55,111 bases of DNA, from NCBI GenBank assembly GCA_947259215.1, contig CAMYLJ010000031.1, positions 1 to 55,111 on the forward strand, given 5' to 3'. Under the pieces are notes generated by a model that ran no database searches, was not told the origin of the DNA, and saw nothing but the letters and a program-made list of their open reading frames with translations. The position numbers were made by a program, and so were the translations under genes. Shown here one piece after another: positions 43,601 to 50,555 of the stretch. This stretch comes from an uncultured delta proteobacterium (GTDB lineage: Bacteria; Myxococcota_A; UBA9160; JAFDET01). Position 1 is the first letter of the stretch. Every line of letters begins with the position of its first letter.

Positions 43601-46320
43601 ACCGCGCGCAGGTGGCTGCGCTTGGAGATGCCCCATCGCTGCGGGATCAGGCCGTCGAGAACCGGGATGAAGGCCGGCACCGCAACGGATCCGACGAAGA
43701 GGCCGGTCCAGAGAAGCGCAGGAACGCCTGGCAGGGTCCAGGCAGCCACCGCCAACAGAAACGACGAAGGTGCGGCCAGGCTTCGGCGAAGATTGTCGAC
43801 CATCTTCCAGCGGCCCTGGGCGGGGATGCGAGTCCTCGGCTTCCCTCCCGCGGCGTCGCGCGCGTGGCCCAGGACCCACGGGAGGAGCTGCCAGTCACCC
43901 CGAACCCAGCGATGCTGGCGACGCGCCGCCACCTCGTAGTTGGAGGGGAACTCCTCGAAGAGATCCACATCCGTCACCAGCCCGGCGCGCGCGAACAGGC
44001 CCTCGAAGAGATCGTGGCTGAGAAGCGCGTTCTCCGGGACCTTCCCCTCGAGCGCCGCCTCGAAGGCATCGACGTCGTAGATCCCTTTTCCTGTGTACGA
44101 CCCTTCTTCAAAGAGGTCCTGATACACATCGGAGACCGCAGCCGCGTAGGGGTCCACACCGCCGCGGCCCGAGACGATTCGCTGGTAGGTCGTGCTGTCC
44201 GGACCAGTGGGCAAGGACGGGGTGATGCGGGGCTGCATGACCGCGTAGCCCTCGACGACGCGTCCTTTCCGTGGGTCGAAACGCGGCCGGTTCAACGGGT
44301 GCGCCATCGCCCCGACCAGTCGGTAGGCGGTGCCCTTGGGAAGCCGGGTGTCGGCATCGAGGGTGATGACGTAGCGGACGCCCTCGGGGACGGCGGGCGG
44401 CCGTCCGCGGATCGGAATGAACGTCGTGTCCGTGGCGCCGCGAAGCAGTCGGTTCAGCTCGTGCAGCTTCCCTCGCTTCCTCTCCCAGCCGATCCACTGG
44501 CCTTCTTGTTCGTTCCAGAGCCGGCGACGGTGCAACAGCAGAAATCGCTCCCCGCCTCCGAGCGGTCCCGCGTAGCGTACATTGAGACGCTCGATGCCCT
44601 CGGCCAGTGCGGCAACCAGTTCCTCGTCGCCGGGCATGCGATCGCGGGGTGCGTCCGCCCAGTCGGTCAAGAGGGCAAAGTGGAGATGGCCTTCGGGGTT
44701 GGCCAGGTAGTGCACCTCGAGGCGCTCGAGTTGCTCCTCGAGGTCGGCTCGATCCGTGAGCAACGTCGGCACGGCCACCACGGTTCGCAGCTCGGGAGGC
44801 ACGCCCTCTGCGAGTTCGAGCTTGGGGAGCGCCCTGGGTGGAAGCAGAGCGGGTACCAGGCGATGGACGAGGGACACCGCGATGTCCGATGCGGGCACCA
44901 GGCCGACGATCGCCAGCAGGACCAGGGTCCAGGGCGCCGCCCCCGTGGAGCCCGCGATGAGCAGGAGCCCGCAGAGCTGGAGAGCGCTGAGAAAGGCGAT
45001 CCCTCCCAGGTAGCCCGCGAGCCCGTGGGTGCGGTAGGCGCGGGAGAGCCGGAGGCGGATGGGCGTGCGGAAGTCCAGTCGCCGCTCGAAGCCGGTTCTT
45101 CCCTTCGAGACGAGGTAGTACCCCGGGTCCTCCTCGGCGCGCTCGGGAACGCCCGGAAGCCTCGGCTCGCCCTCCGAGGAATCGCTCTCCACCGCGGGGC
45201 GAGGCGTGGGGAGGTTCTCCTGGGCTGCGTTCCGGGCCAGCAGCATGGCTTCCCGCGCCACCTCGATCTCCGATCGGCCCGAACCCCGAGAGAGGAACTC
45301 GATCTGCTTGCGGTACTCGTCCCGCGTCGCGAAATCCATGGCTGAAAACGCGGGAACGGCGCGTAGCGCTTCATCCACCAGGCTGACGCTCTCGAAAAAC
45401 TCGAGCCAGTCGATCGAGGACATCCACCGCATGCTGGTCATGATGTTCCGGACGGTCGCGTTTGCCGCACCCTGGGCATGGTGTTCCCGCGCAACGACCT
45501 CAGCGGGCGACGTCCCTTGGGCACTCAGCTTTCGGTTGAGCCAAACCAGGGACGGCGTGATCGATTCGTCCTGGTCGCGGAGCCGCTGGACCAGCTGGAC
45601 CGCGAATGCGTCCGCCAGGGGAGTGTCATCCAGACGGCCCAGGACGTCCTCGGTGTTCTCCACGGGCCGACCGCTCAGGCCCAGAATGCGGTCCGCCAGC
45701 TCGTCGGCCTTGGCCCGCGCGTGACGAGCGCGGATCACCTGCTCCGAAAGCCGTCGCAGATTCTCCACCAGTGCCATGCGGAGATGGATGGGCACGGCCC
45801 AGAGCTCGCCGATGCCGAGCGGCTGGATGCGCTGGTAGGCCCGGATGAAGCGGCCGAGCGTCTCCACCTCGAACCGGCTGTCGGTGTGGGCCACATAGGC
45901 CCAAGCGAGACTATAGACGCGGGGGCATCCTGCCAGGTGGCCCGCCGCGATCTTCGGCAGCCGGCGGTAGTAGCTCTTCGGGAGGTGGTCTCGGATCTCC
46001 CGGAGCTGCTCGTCGGCGACGTGGAAGTTGTCGAGGAACCACTCCTCGGCGAGCGTGATCTCGCGCTTCGCCCCGACCGCCTCGACGATGCTGTGATATG
46101 CGTCGAGAAGTACTCGCCCGTTGTCGCGGACCCTCGGAAGAAGATCCCGTCCTCGGATGGGCTTCTCGGTGACGCGATTGGCCGCCGCCAGGCTCTCGCC
46201 GTGTTGCTCCAGGCGCTCGGCGCCAAAGAGCTCGGCGCGAATCGGTTCTTCCACGTGAGAAGAAGCAGCGATTGCGCCCTTTGTAATGCTCACCACGTCT
46301 GGCGTTCCGGCCGGCAGCAA
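37669..46320 (-). CDS. ndvB: Cyclic beta-1,2-glucan synthase (NdvB/ChvB type), 2883 aa
   Basis: A giant inner-membrane enzyme that polymerises UDP-glucose into beta-1,2-glucan, adjusts its length by phosphorolysis and cyclises it for the periplasm. The N-terminal region has the family block EEWFLDNFHVADEQLREIRD. TM segments near 430-510 and 880-1020 surround a GT84 domain with YVITLDADTRLPKG (Asp-x-Asp) and RRQHRWVRGDWQLLPW. A long middle region follows, with LVSWSGSMFEYLMPLLVMRQ and YMAHHQGMTLVSLGNVVHDG. The C-terminal GH94 glucan-phosphorylase domain has GAGDWNDGMNRVGHEGRGES and GYVPGIRENGGQYTHAATW. The length matches known NdvB/ChvB. It follows the XRE gene by 19 bp in the same transcript. 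Confidence 0.95.
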   Translation of the reverse strand: MLPAGTPDVVSITKGAIAASSHVEEPIRAELFGAERLEQHGESLAAANRVTEKPIRGRDLLPRVRDNGRVLLDAYHSIVEAVGAKREITLAEEWFLDNFHVADEQLREIRDHLPKSYYRRLPKIAAGHLAGCPRVYSLAWAYVAHTDSRFEVETLGRFIRAYQRIQPLGIGELWAVPIHLRMALVENLRRLSEQVIRARHARAKADELADRILGLSGRPVENTEDVLGRLDDTPLADAFAVQLVQRLRDQDESITPSLVWLNRKLSAQGTSPAEVVAREHHAQGAANATVRNIMTSMRWMSSIDWLEFFESVSLVDEALRAVPAFSAMDFATRDEYRKQIEFLSRGSGRSEIEVAREAMLLARNAAQENLPTPRPAVESDSSEGEPRLPGVPERAEEDPGYYLVSKGRTGFERRLDFRTPIRLRLSRAYRTHGLAGYLGGIAFLSALQLCGLLLIAGSTGAAPWTLVLLAIVGLVPASDIAVSLVHRLVPALLPPRALPKLELAEGVPPELRTVVAVPTLLTDRADLEEQLERLEVHYLANPEGHLHFALLTDWADAPRDRMPGDEELVAALAEGIERLNVRYAGPLGGGERFLLLHRRRLWNEQEGQWIGWERKRGKLHELNRLLRGATDTTFIPIRGRPPAVPEGVRYVITLDADTRLPKGTAYRLVGAMAHPLNRPRFDPRKGRVVEGYAVMQPRITPSLPTGPDSTTYQRIVSGRGGVDPYAAAVSDVYQDLFEEGSYTGKGIYDVDAFEAALEGKVPENALLSHDLFEGLFARAGLVTDVDLFEEFPSNYEVAARRQHRWVRGDWQLLPWVLGHARDAAGGKPRTRIPAQGRWKMVDNLRRSLAAPSSFLLAVAAWTLPGVPALLWTGLFVGSVAVPAFIPVLDGLIPQRWGISKRSHLRAVADDISVALSQTLLAITMLPYQTWLMADAVMRTLGRLYVTKRSLLEWIPAAQAGYGADLRLRAFYRHLGRGVVLAALAGLLFVVLKPGAWPVATPLVLLWALSPVIAWRMSLPPKLVEAQVLSSQETRSLRLLARRTWRFFETFVDEEENALPPDNFQEDPEPIIAHRTSPTNLGLYLLSTAVAHDFGWIGVLDMAKRLEDTLQTMDNLRRFRGHFFNWYDTRDLQPLEPVYVSTVDSGNLAGHLIAVAQACRELVHRPFFGPEILEGIRDALLLVLDSEDQAEPPLRGQTVTEAHLREAAEAMEAVLDEPPTSLPEWVRRLGELEAQAENLLDIALTLANDAEEGSRSEVLAWARSVRACVRSHARDVETALLLEGLEASQKAESNLGHQLSALALRAERMVQAMDFRFLFDSSRKLFSIGYRVADGTLDPSCYDLLASEARLGSFVAIAKGDVSPPHWFRLGRALTPVGRGAALVSWSGSMFEYLMPLLVMRQPARSLLDLTCRLVVARQIQYGTERTVPWGVSESGHGLRDVELTYQYSNFGVPGLGLKRGLFEDVVVAPYATALAAMLEPRAALYNFARLEEAGARGAYGFYEALDYTPSKLPENAQVAVVRSYMAHHQGMTLVSLGNVVHDGLTRRRFHAHPMVQAAELLLQERTPRSVAVTRPRGEEVRVAPLVRDLVLPTLRRFESPHDITPRTHLLSNGRYTVMITTAGSGFSRWGDLAVTRWREDTTRDCWGTFVFLRDSKSGEIWSAGFQPSGAEVDHYDVVYSEDRAKIMQRDRSLAITLEIVVSPEDDAELRQLTVTNVGSRDREIDFTSYAEVVLAPQGADEAHPAFSNLFVETEFVPELGTLLATRRPRAADEPQVWLAHLAAVEEEPALPLQYESDRARFLGRGRGIRSPLSVDDGGALSDTAGTVLDPIVSLRQRLAIPQGGTVRLVFTTLVASSRDEALQIAEKYRQPATFERESSLAWTQAQVQLHHLRITQDEAHLFQRLANRLLYTDATLRAAPQVLATNRSGASGLWPYGISGDLPIALVRIERDEERDVVRQLLRAQEYWRLKGIAADLVILNATGASYAQALQESLEGMVRASQAAGEEQRREHGGVYLLRADLVPPRDQILLRAAARVVILAHRGTLFEQAVRLARPRPGPVPPRLRSPRETAEAVSPPALDLEFGNGLGGFAAGGREYVTVLGKGQWTPAPWINVVANPEFGFQVSESGSGYTWSVNSRENKLTPWSNDPVSDTPGETFYVRDEDSGLTWGPTLLPVREEPWPYVIRHGQGYSRFEHTSHGIALDLLQLVPVRDPVKISRLSLENRSDRKRRLSITAYAEWVLGVSRSGSAPHVVTEIDSPTRALFARSAWNGEFADRVAFADLAGRQTSWTGDRLEFLGRNASLDHPASLERGEELSRKTGAGLDPCAVLQTNLELEPGERSEVLFLLGQGSGPEEARSLVERYRALSCDAVLREVQEHWNQILGTVQVETPDPSMNLLLNRWLLYQTLSCRIWARSAFYQSGGAYGFRDQLQDVLAMAVAQPELVRKHLLRAAARQFREGDVQHWWHPPTGRGVRTRISDDRLWLPYAVAHYLRTTEDVAVLDEEIPWLEGPALEEGQQEAYFEPTKSEDRATLYEHCARALDRSLDVGSHGLPLIGAGDWNDGMNRVGHEGRGESVWLGWFLLANLREFARIADFRGEGERAASWRSTAASLEASLDAEAWDGEWYKRAFFDDGTPLGSAENDECQIDSIPQSWAVISGAGDRQRARQAMESVEERLVRREDRLMPLFSPPFDRTPLDPGYIKGYVPGIRENGGQYTHAATWSVVAFAMLGEGDKAVELFNLLSPIHHASRRASTQRYKVEPYAVAADVYSERPHVGRGGWTWYSGAAGWLYRAGLEWILGFRKQGSALCIDPCIPREWKRFEITYRHGGTLYRITVENPKGVCRGVSRVSLDGALLPGEVLVPLSDDGSEHRVEVVLG

Positions 46321-46339
46321 GAGCCCGTCGCGCCGCGGG

Positions 46340-46738
46340 TCATGAAGGGCTGCGGGAGCGAAGAAACGCCAGATACTTGAGGAGTTCTTCTTCCTCCTCG
46401 GCGGTCAGATCGTCAATCGCAAAGGCCGCCAACCTTCTGCGGCGCCCGCCTCCGTTCTCGGAGGGCAGCAAGTATCCGGCCTTCTCCATCAACGCCTCGT
46501 ACGGCACAGCGTAGACCTCCGCCAGGCTGTGCAGCACGTTGGGCGAGGGCTTCTGGATCTTCCCGTTCTCGAGCTGGCTCAAGTACGCGTTCGAGACGGC
46601 CTTGTCCGTGGCTTCCTCGACGTGCCGGAGGGAGAGCCCCTTGGCCGTGCGCAAATCGGCGAGGAGGGCGCCGAGCTCGCTGCCTTGCCCGACGAACTCG
46701 GAGCGCTTGCGTCGGGGTCGCTTGCCGCCAGTTCGCAC
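46340..46738 (-). CDS. XRE-family helix-turn-helix regulator, 132 aa
   Basis: Residues ~20-80 form a lambda-Cro/XRE HTH: LGALLADLRTAKGLSLRHVE, then SNAYLSQLENGKIQKPSPNV, then LHSLAEVYAVPYEALMEKAG. The C-terminal part is basic then acidic (LTAEEEEELLKYLAFLRS). The start is a GTG at 46738. It lies 19 bp upstream of ndvB on the same strand, so it probably controls ndvB and itself. Inverted half-sites of the form GCTTG/CAAGC in the adjacent divergent gap are candidate binding sites. Similar short XRE proteins with a YAVPYEALMEKAGYL-like tail occur in stress-response loci. Confidence 0.85.
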   Translation of the reverse strand: MRTGGKRPRRKRSEFVGQGSELGALLADLRTAKGLSLRHVEEATDKAVSNAYLSQLENGKIQKPSPNVLHSLAEVYAVPYEALMEKAGYLLPSENGGGRRRRLAAFAIDDLTAEEEEELLKYLAFLRSRSPS

Positions 46739-46741
46739 GCG

Positions 46742-46794
46742 CCCGAGTATCGGGTGAACCGCTTGCTAGATCAAGCAGTTTGCGTAGGTGCTTG
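46742..46794. promoter_or_regulatory. Cluster of inverted half-sites upstream of the XRE gene
   Basis: CCCGA-GTA-TCGGG at 46742-46754, GCTTG(46761)...CAAGC(46772), and CAAGCA(46772)...TGCTTG(46789) follow one another within 53 bp. The last overlaps the -35 of the rightward promoter. The repeated GCTTG element on alternating strands is what an XRE dimer operator array looks like. Confidence 0.45.
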
Positions 46795-46819
46795 ACACAA
46801 TTTTTTTGCTTTGTATATT
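46792..46819 (+). promoter_or_regulatory. Strong sigma-70-like promoter
   Basis: TTGACA at 46792-46797 and TATATT at 46814-46819, spaced 16 bp, in an AT-rich patch (a run of seven T) that stands out in this GC-rich window. It points at the GIY-YIG-like gene starting at 46862, leaving a leader of about 35 bp. Confidence 0.65.
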
Positions 46820-46861
46820 CAGCATATCGGCTTCAGGCTGACGACCCAAGGAAATTCAGCC

Positions 46862-47431
46862 ATGCAAGCGAGCTGCTTCTGGTGCGAGGGACTCCATCGA
46901 GCGGAGCATCCACTCTCCGTTTGTGCTGCCTGCACGGCAAGGTATTCGACGATGCGCTTGTTGGAGATGAGCGGCTCCTATCCGCTCAGCGACGAGGTGA
47001 TCGACGGAGTGCTGTCGCGGATGTCGCCGGGCAACTACGCCCTCGGGTACATGGACGGCGACACGTTCACGGTGTTCTACGTGGGGCGCTCGGATTCCGA
47101 CCTGAGACAACGCCTGCACGAGTGGGTGGGCATGCCGAGCCGGCACGAGAACTATGCCTCCGCCGCGAAAGCGCCCTGGGGAGTGCATCACCGGGGACCG
47201 CTTCCCGTGGACACCGGGGCGCTCGGTCGCGTGGGGAACGCCGAAAGCAGCTACACGCGCTTCGCCTACAGCTACGCGCGCTCTGCCGAGGACGCCTATG
47301 CGAAGGAGTGGCGCAACTACGACGCCTTCGGTGGCAGCCGCAGGCTCGACAACGAGACCCAGCCCGTCGCGGCGGCTGGCTCGCGAGTGCGCGAGGGACA
47401 GCGTGAGGCGGAAGCCGATTCACGCCCCTGA
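46862..47431 (+). CDS. GIY-YIG-like domain protein with N-terminal zinc motif, 189 aa
   Basis: Residues ~5-24 carry CFWCEGLHRAEHPLSVCAAC, two Cys-x2-Cys pairs typical of a zinc ribbon. Residues ~50-150 fit a GIY-YIG fold: NYALGYMDGDTFTVFYVGRS gives the two strands with Tyr...Tyr-Val-Gly, followed by the helix Arg in DLRQRLHEWVG. The later FAYSYARSAEDAYAKEWRNY supplies a conserved acidic position. GIY-YIG domains are usually DNA endonucleases. The ATG at 46862 has AGGA nine bases upstream; an earlier in-frame TTG would overlap the -10. It is driven by the promoter at 46792. Confidence 0.62.
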   Translation: MQASCFWCEGLHRAEHPLSVCAACTARYSTMRLLEMSGSYPLSDEVIDGVLSRMSPGNYALGYMDGDTFTVFYVGRSDSDLRQRLHEWVGMPSRHENYASAAKAPWGVHHRGPLPVDTGALGRVGNAESSYTRFAYSYARSAEDAYAKEWRNYDAFGGSRRLDNETQPVAAAGSRVREGQREAEADSRP

Positions 47432-47456
47432 GCCGACGACACGGAGAATCCTAGCC

Positions 47457-47945
47457 ATGAGCGTCAAGTCGCTACTGCGCACCGGGTCCTGTCGATTCCT
47501 GATCGCCTTGCTGGCTCTGGGCTCCTGGCCTGGCGTTGCAGCGACGCAGGATGATTCCGCAAGGGCGGCGCCCCTCAACGCCCACATGAAACGTTACGGA
47601 GGCGGATGGGAGTGCGAACGAGGATTCCGCGAGAGCGGCGACTCGTGCGCACCCCTCGAGGTCTCTCAGCAAGGACACGTCGGGCGTTCGGGCAATGATT
47701 GGGAATGCAATCGCGTTCACCACAAGCGCGACGAGTCGTGCGTTGCGGTCGAGGTGCCTTCAAGCGGCTACCTCGACTCGTCGGGACGCGACTGGGACTG
47801 CGAGCGAGGCTTCAAGAAAGCACTCCGCTCGTGCCAGCCCTTCCAGGTGCCAACAAATGCTCACCTCGGCTACTCGGGAAACAGCTGGACTTGCGATCAG
47901 GGCTATCGGCAGCAGGGAGAGACTTGTAGCGAGGACAAGGGATAG
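47457..47945 (+). CDS. Secreted protein with four Cys-containing ~32-residue repeats, 162 aa
   Basis: A signal peptide (FLIALLALGSWPGVAATQ) is followed by four repeats: AHMKRYGGGWECERGF.., GHVGRSGNDWECNRVH.., GYLDSSGRDWDCERGFKK.. and AHLGYSGNSWTCDQGYRQ.. Each has the pattern SG-x-x-W-x-C, then a second Cys 11-12 residues later (ESGDSC, KRDESC, LRSC, GETC), so each repeat can form one disulphide. Function is unknown; such repeats suggest an extracellular binding protein. It begins 25 bp after the GIY-YIG-like gene and is probably co-transcribed. Confidence 0.7.
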   Translation: MSVKSLLRTGSCRFLIALLALGSWPGVAATQDDSARAAPLNAHMKRYGGGWECERGFRESGDSCAPLEVSQQGHVGRSGNDWECNRVHHKRDESCVAVEVPSSGYLDSSGRDWDCERGFKKALRSCQPFQVPTNAHLGYSGNSWTCDQGYRQQGETCSEDKG

Positions 47946-47969
47946 AGGAGCCGTGGACGTGCCCCGCGC

Positions 47970-48512
47970 ATGTCCATCACCACCGCTAGCGCTGGAGTGG
48001 CTGCGATGTTCGAATCGGGACGTTTTGGTGTGGGGTCGGCCACGAACAAGATTCGCTTCTTCGTGAGCTACGACGGCGAGCACGACGGGGACCTGTACGA
48101 TCGGCTCGTCGAGCAGGCCTCGGAGACCGCGTCCGGGTTCGAGGTCACGGCTCGATCCAGGGCCCGGGCCCCGACGGATCTCTGGGACGAAGGGCTGCGC
48201 CGCGAGATCCGGAAGGTGGACGGGGTCATGATCATCTGCGGCGAGCACACCGACTGCTCGGAGCGCGTGGGCACCGAGCTTCGCATCGCACAGGAGGAGA
48301 AGCAGCCCTACTTCCTGCTCTGGGGCCAACGGGAGCTCATGTGCACCAAGCCGGCGACAGCCAGGTCGGCGGACGGCATCTACAGCTGGACGTGGGAGAC
48401 CCTCCAGAGCCAGATCCTCACCATTCGCCGTGCCGCCCGGTCGAGCGAACATCTGGCGGCGCTGAGCCGGGCCAAAGCGACCTCGAAGAGCCGACCGCAC
48501 CGCCCGTGCTGA
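47970..48512 (+). CDS. TIR-like (DUF1863/ThsB-like) protein, 180 aa
   Basis: The core reads NKIRFFVSYDGEHDGDLYDR (first strand and acidic loop), LWDEGLRREIRKVDGVMIIC then GEHTDCSERVGTELRIAQEE, and PYFLLWGQ. This is the TIR-like flavodoxin fold pattern seen in the Thoeris ThsB family (strand-FxSY, second strand ...VDxVxIxxGxxT, E in the next helix). Such proteins make NAD-derived signals or mediate defence. No ThsA-like effector is next to it, so an intact Thoeris system is not shown. The start may be the ATG at 47970 or the one 12 codons later (MFESGRFG). Confidence 0.62.
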   Translation: MSITTASAGVAAMFESGRFGVGSATNKIRFFVSYDGEHDGDLYDRLVEQASETASGFEVTARSRARAPTDLWDEGLRREIRKVDGVMIICGEHTDCSERVGTELRIAQEEKQPYFLLWGQRELMCTKPATARSADGIYSWTWETLQSQILTIRRAARSSEHLAALSRAKATSKSRPHRPC

Positions 48513-48547
48513 GGCCCCGGGCCCGCCCGCGCGCCTCTGCGCGCGGC

Positions 48548-48631
48548 TTCGAGAGCCTCGATCTCCACCCCGAGCTGATCACCGTCCTGAAGACCCTCGG
48601 CTACCGGGAGCCGACGCCGCGTCCCGTCTGA
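48548..48631 (+). pseudogene. Relic: Q-motif region of a DEAD-box RNA helicase
   Basis: One frame reads FESLDLHPELITVLKTLGYR then EPTPRPV and stops at a TGA at 48629. The conserved N-terminus of RhlE-type DEAD-box helicases is F-x-S-L-x-L-x-P-x-L...L...GY-x-x-PTPIQ. The match ends exactly where the invariant Gln should be. Only ~28 codons remain, with no ATP-binding motifs afterwards. Confidence 0.55.
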
Positions 48632-48661
48632 CGCAGTCCCCCCTCCGCCCCGGAGCGATCC

Positions 48662-49333
48662 ATGCCCACCGAAGTCCGCTTCCGGATCTTCAAGGACCCC
48701 GTGAGCTCGTGGACCCACTTCATCGGTTTCTGGCTCGCCCTCGTGGCCGCCGCGGCGCTCGTCTGGCGGGTGGCCGACGACGTCCCGAAGGCGACCGGTA
48801 TGGCGATCTATGGCGGCACCCTGGCGACGCTCTTCCTGGCGTCGAGCCTCTACCACTGGCTCGACATCGGCGAGCGCGGCAACCGCTGGCTCCGGCGCCT
48901 GGACCACTCTGCCATCTTCCTGCTCATCGCCGGCACGTACGTCCCGCCGCTGCTGCACCTGCTCGACGGCACCTGGCGCATCGCCATCCTGTCGCTCGTC
49001 CTGGGTCTCGCCGCGGCGGGCGCGCTGCTCAAGCTGATCTGGATCGATTGCCCGACCTGGCTCGGCCTGGCGCTCTACTTCGGGCTCAGCGCCGTGGTGG
49101 TGGTCCCCGCCCACAAGATCCTGCCGCAGCTCTCGGGTGGAGCCCTGGCCTGGCTGGTGGGCGGCGGCGTGGCCTACACGCTCGGCGCGGTGGTCTACGC
49201 CCGGGCCCGCCCCGATCCGTGGCCGGGTCGCTTCGGCCACCACGAGATCTGGCACCTCTTCGTCCTGGCGGGCGCGAGCGCGCACTTCGCCTTCACCTGC
49301 ACGCTGGTGGATCTGCCGTACGCGCCGCTCTGA
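48662..49333 (+). CDS. Hemolysin III/PAQR-family membrane protein, 223 aa
   Basis: Seven hydrophobic segments and the three family signatures: ASSLYHWLDIGE (Ser and His), LDHSAIFLLIAGTYVP (Asp) and FGHHEIWHLFVLAGASAHF (His-x3-His). The His and Asp residues form a zinc site like that of adiponectin receptors, which hydrolyse ceramides; the bacterial role (often named hemolysin III, YqfA or TrhA) is in membrane-lipid homeostasis. GGAG seven bases before the ATG supports the start. It stands alone. The ~200 bp to the next gene shows only GC-rich repeats of no clear meaning. Confidence 0.9.
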   Translation: MPTEVRFRIFKDPVSSWTHFIGFWLALVAAAALVWRVADDVPKATGMAIYGGTLATLFLASSLYHWLDIGERGNRWLRRLDHSAIFLLIAGTYVPPLLHLLDGTWRIAILSLVLGLAAAGALLKLIWIDCPTWLGLALYFGLSAVVVVPAHKILPQLSGGALAWLVGGGVAYTLGAVVYARARPDPWPGRFGHHEIWHLFVLAGASAHFAFTCTLVDLPYAPL

Positions 49334-49539
49334 GCCTGCAGCGGAGCGCGCCCGTCTAGCTCCCGGTCTGCCGCAGCACGGGTGCGCTGCAGCGCTCCGC
49401 CGCGGAGTACCTGGAGCTTCCATCGGGCTCCGGCCACGAACCCCTGTCGGGCGCGCCGCGAGGCGCGCTCGCGCGTTGCGAGGTAGCCTATCCCACCCTC
49501 GCGGATCGCCGCGGAGCAGAAAGGTGACAGGAACCCGTT

Positions 49540-49851
49540 ATGGCAGTTCGAAAGAAGAAGAGCGCCCGGAAGAAGCAGGCGGGTCGCAAGAAGAAGGCTG
49601 CGAAGAAGGCGCCCGCCCAGAAGAAGAAGTCCGCCGGTCGGAAGAAGAAGCCGGCCGCACGCAAGAAGGTCGCAAGGAAGGCACCCGCCCGAAAAAAGGC
49701 GACTCGCGGGAAGAAATCAGCCGCTCGCAAGCCGGCGAAAGCCCGAACCCGAACGACCTCGAAGCGCGGCAGCAAGTCGTCCGATTCGGACCTCGTCTAC
49801 AGCGACATCCGTAAGATGATGCATTCTTCGATCTTGAAGCGTCTGATCTGA
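49540..49851 (+). CDS. Lys/Ala/Arg-rich histone H1-like DNA-binding protein, 103 aa
   Basis: The first ~75 residues are low-complexity repeats of KKA, RKK and ARK units, like the AlgP/H1-type tails of bacteria. The last ~25 residues (SDLVYSDIRKMMHSSILKRL) form a short helical domain that looks specific. It probably binds DNA or RNA non-specifically by charge. The ATG at 49540 has AGGAACCCGTT upstream. A similar basic tail ends the protein at 51376. Confidence 0.7.
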   Translation: MAVRKKKSARKKQAGRKKKAAKKAPAQKKKSAGRKKKPAARKKVARKAPARKKATRGKKSAARKPAKARTRTTSKRGSKSSDSDLVYSDIRKMMHSSILKRLI

Positions 49852-49916
49852 TCTTTGGGAATGCGGCGAGCCCGTCGGTCGGGAGCTGACCGGGGGGCAG
49901 CTGCGCGAGAGACGAG

Positions 49917-50555
49917 ATGGGCAGCGACGCCGGCGCCACAATCGACGAAATCTCGCGGGTCACACTCGCGCACTACGAACAGGGCGCAGAGCAGTTCTGG
50001 CTGGGCACGCGCGACCACGACGTCTCGCAGAACATCGACGCGCTGCTCGGCGAGATCGAGGGCAACCCGCCCTTTCGCATCCTCGACTTCGGCTGCGGGC
50101 CCGGACGCGACCTGCGCACCTTCGCCTCGCGCGGTCACGCGCCGACCGGCTTGGACGGCGCGGCTCGATTCGTTCGTATGGCACGAGAACACGCCGGCGT
50201 CGAAGTGTGGGAGCAGGACTTCCTGGCCTTGGATCTTCCGGATGCCGAGTTCGACGGCGTGTTCGCCAATGCCTCACTCTTCCACGTGCCGGCGCAGGAG
50301 CTTCCGCGCGTGCTGCGCGAGCTGCGTACATGCCTGCGCCCACGTGGCGTGCTGTTCGCATCGAACCCGCGCGGCTCGAACGAGGAGGGCTTCAGCCGTG
50401 GTCGCTACGGTGCGTATCACGATCTCGAGCGCTGGCGGAGCTACGTCACCGCTGCCGTCTTCGACGAGATCCACCACTACTACCGGCCACCCGGGCTGCC
50501 GCGCGAACAGCAGCCCTGGCTCGCAACGCTGTGGCGGCGCCGCGAGACGCCGTGA
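49917..50555 (+). CDS. SAM-dependent methyltransferase, class I, 212 aa
   Basis: Motif I is RILDFGCGPGRDLRTFA. The acidic end of strand 2 is PTGLDGAARFV. Motif III/post-I is EVWEQDFLALDLPDAEFDGV, and LRPRGVLFASNPRG is the strand-5 region. There is no membrane segment. The substrate cannot be assigned; the closest pattern is Methyltransf_11/25-like small-molecule or lipid methylases. The start is the ATG at 49917, with a GAGAGACGAG purine stretch upstream. Confidence 0.85.
   Translation: MGSDAGATIDEISRVTLAHYEQGAEQFWLGTRDHDVSQNIDALLGEIEGNPPFRILDFGCGPGRDLRTFASRGHAPTGLDGAARFVRMAREHAGVEVWEQDFLALDLPDAEFDGVFANASLFHVPAQELPRVLRELRTCLRPRGVLFASNPRGSNEEGFSRGRYGAYHDLERWRSYVTAAVFDEIHHYYRPPGLPREQQPWLATLWRRRETP

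Noticed and set aside
47457-47945. The Cys-repeat protein's internal repeats as a CRISPR or DNA tandem repeat
   Set aside because: The repetition is at protein level (~32 residues) with diverged codons; there are no identical DNA repeats with unique spacers. No CRISPR array was seen anywhere.
47970-48512. Complete Thoeris defence system
   Set aside because: Only a TIR-like ThsB-type protein is present; no ThsA (SIR2/SLOG) effector gene lies beside it.
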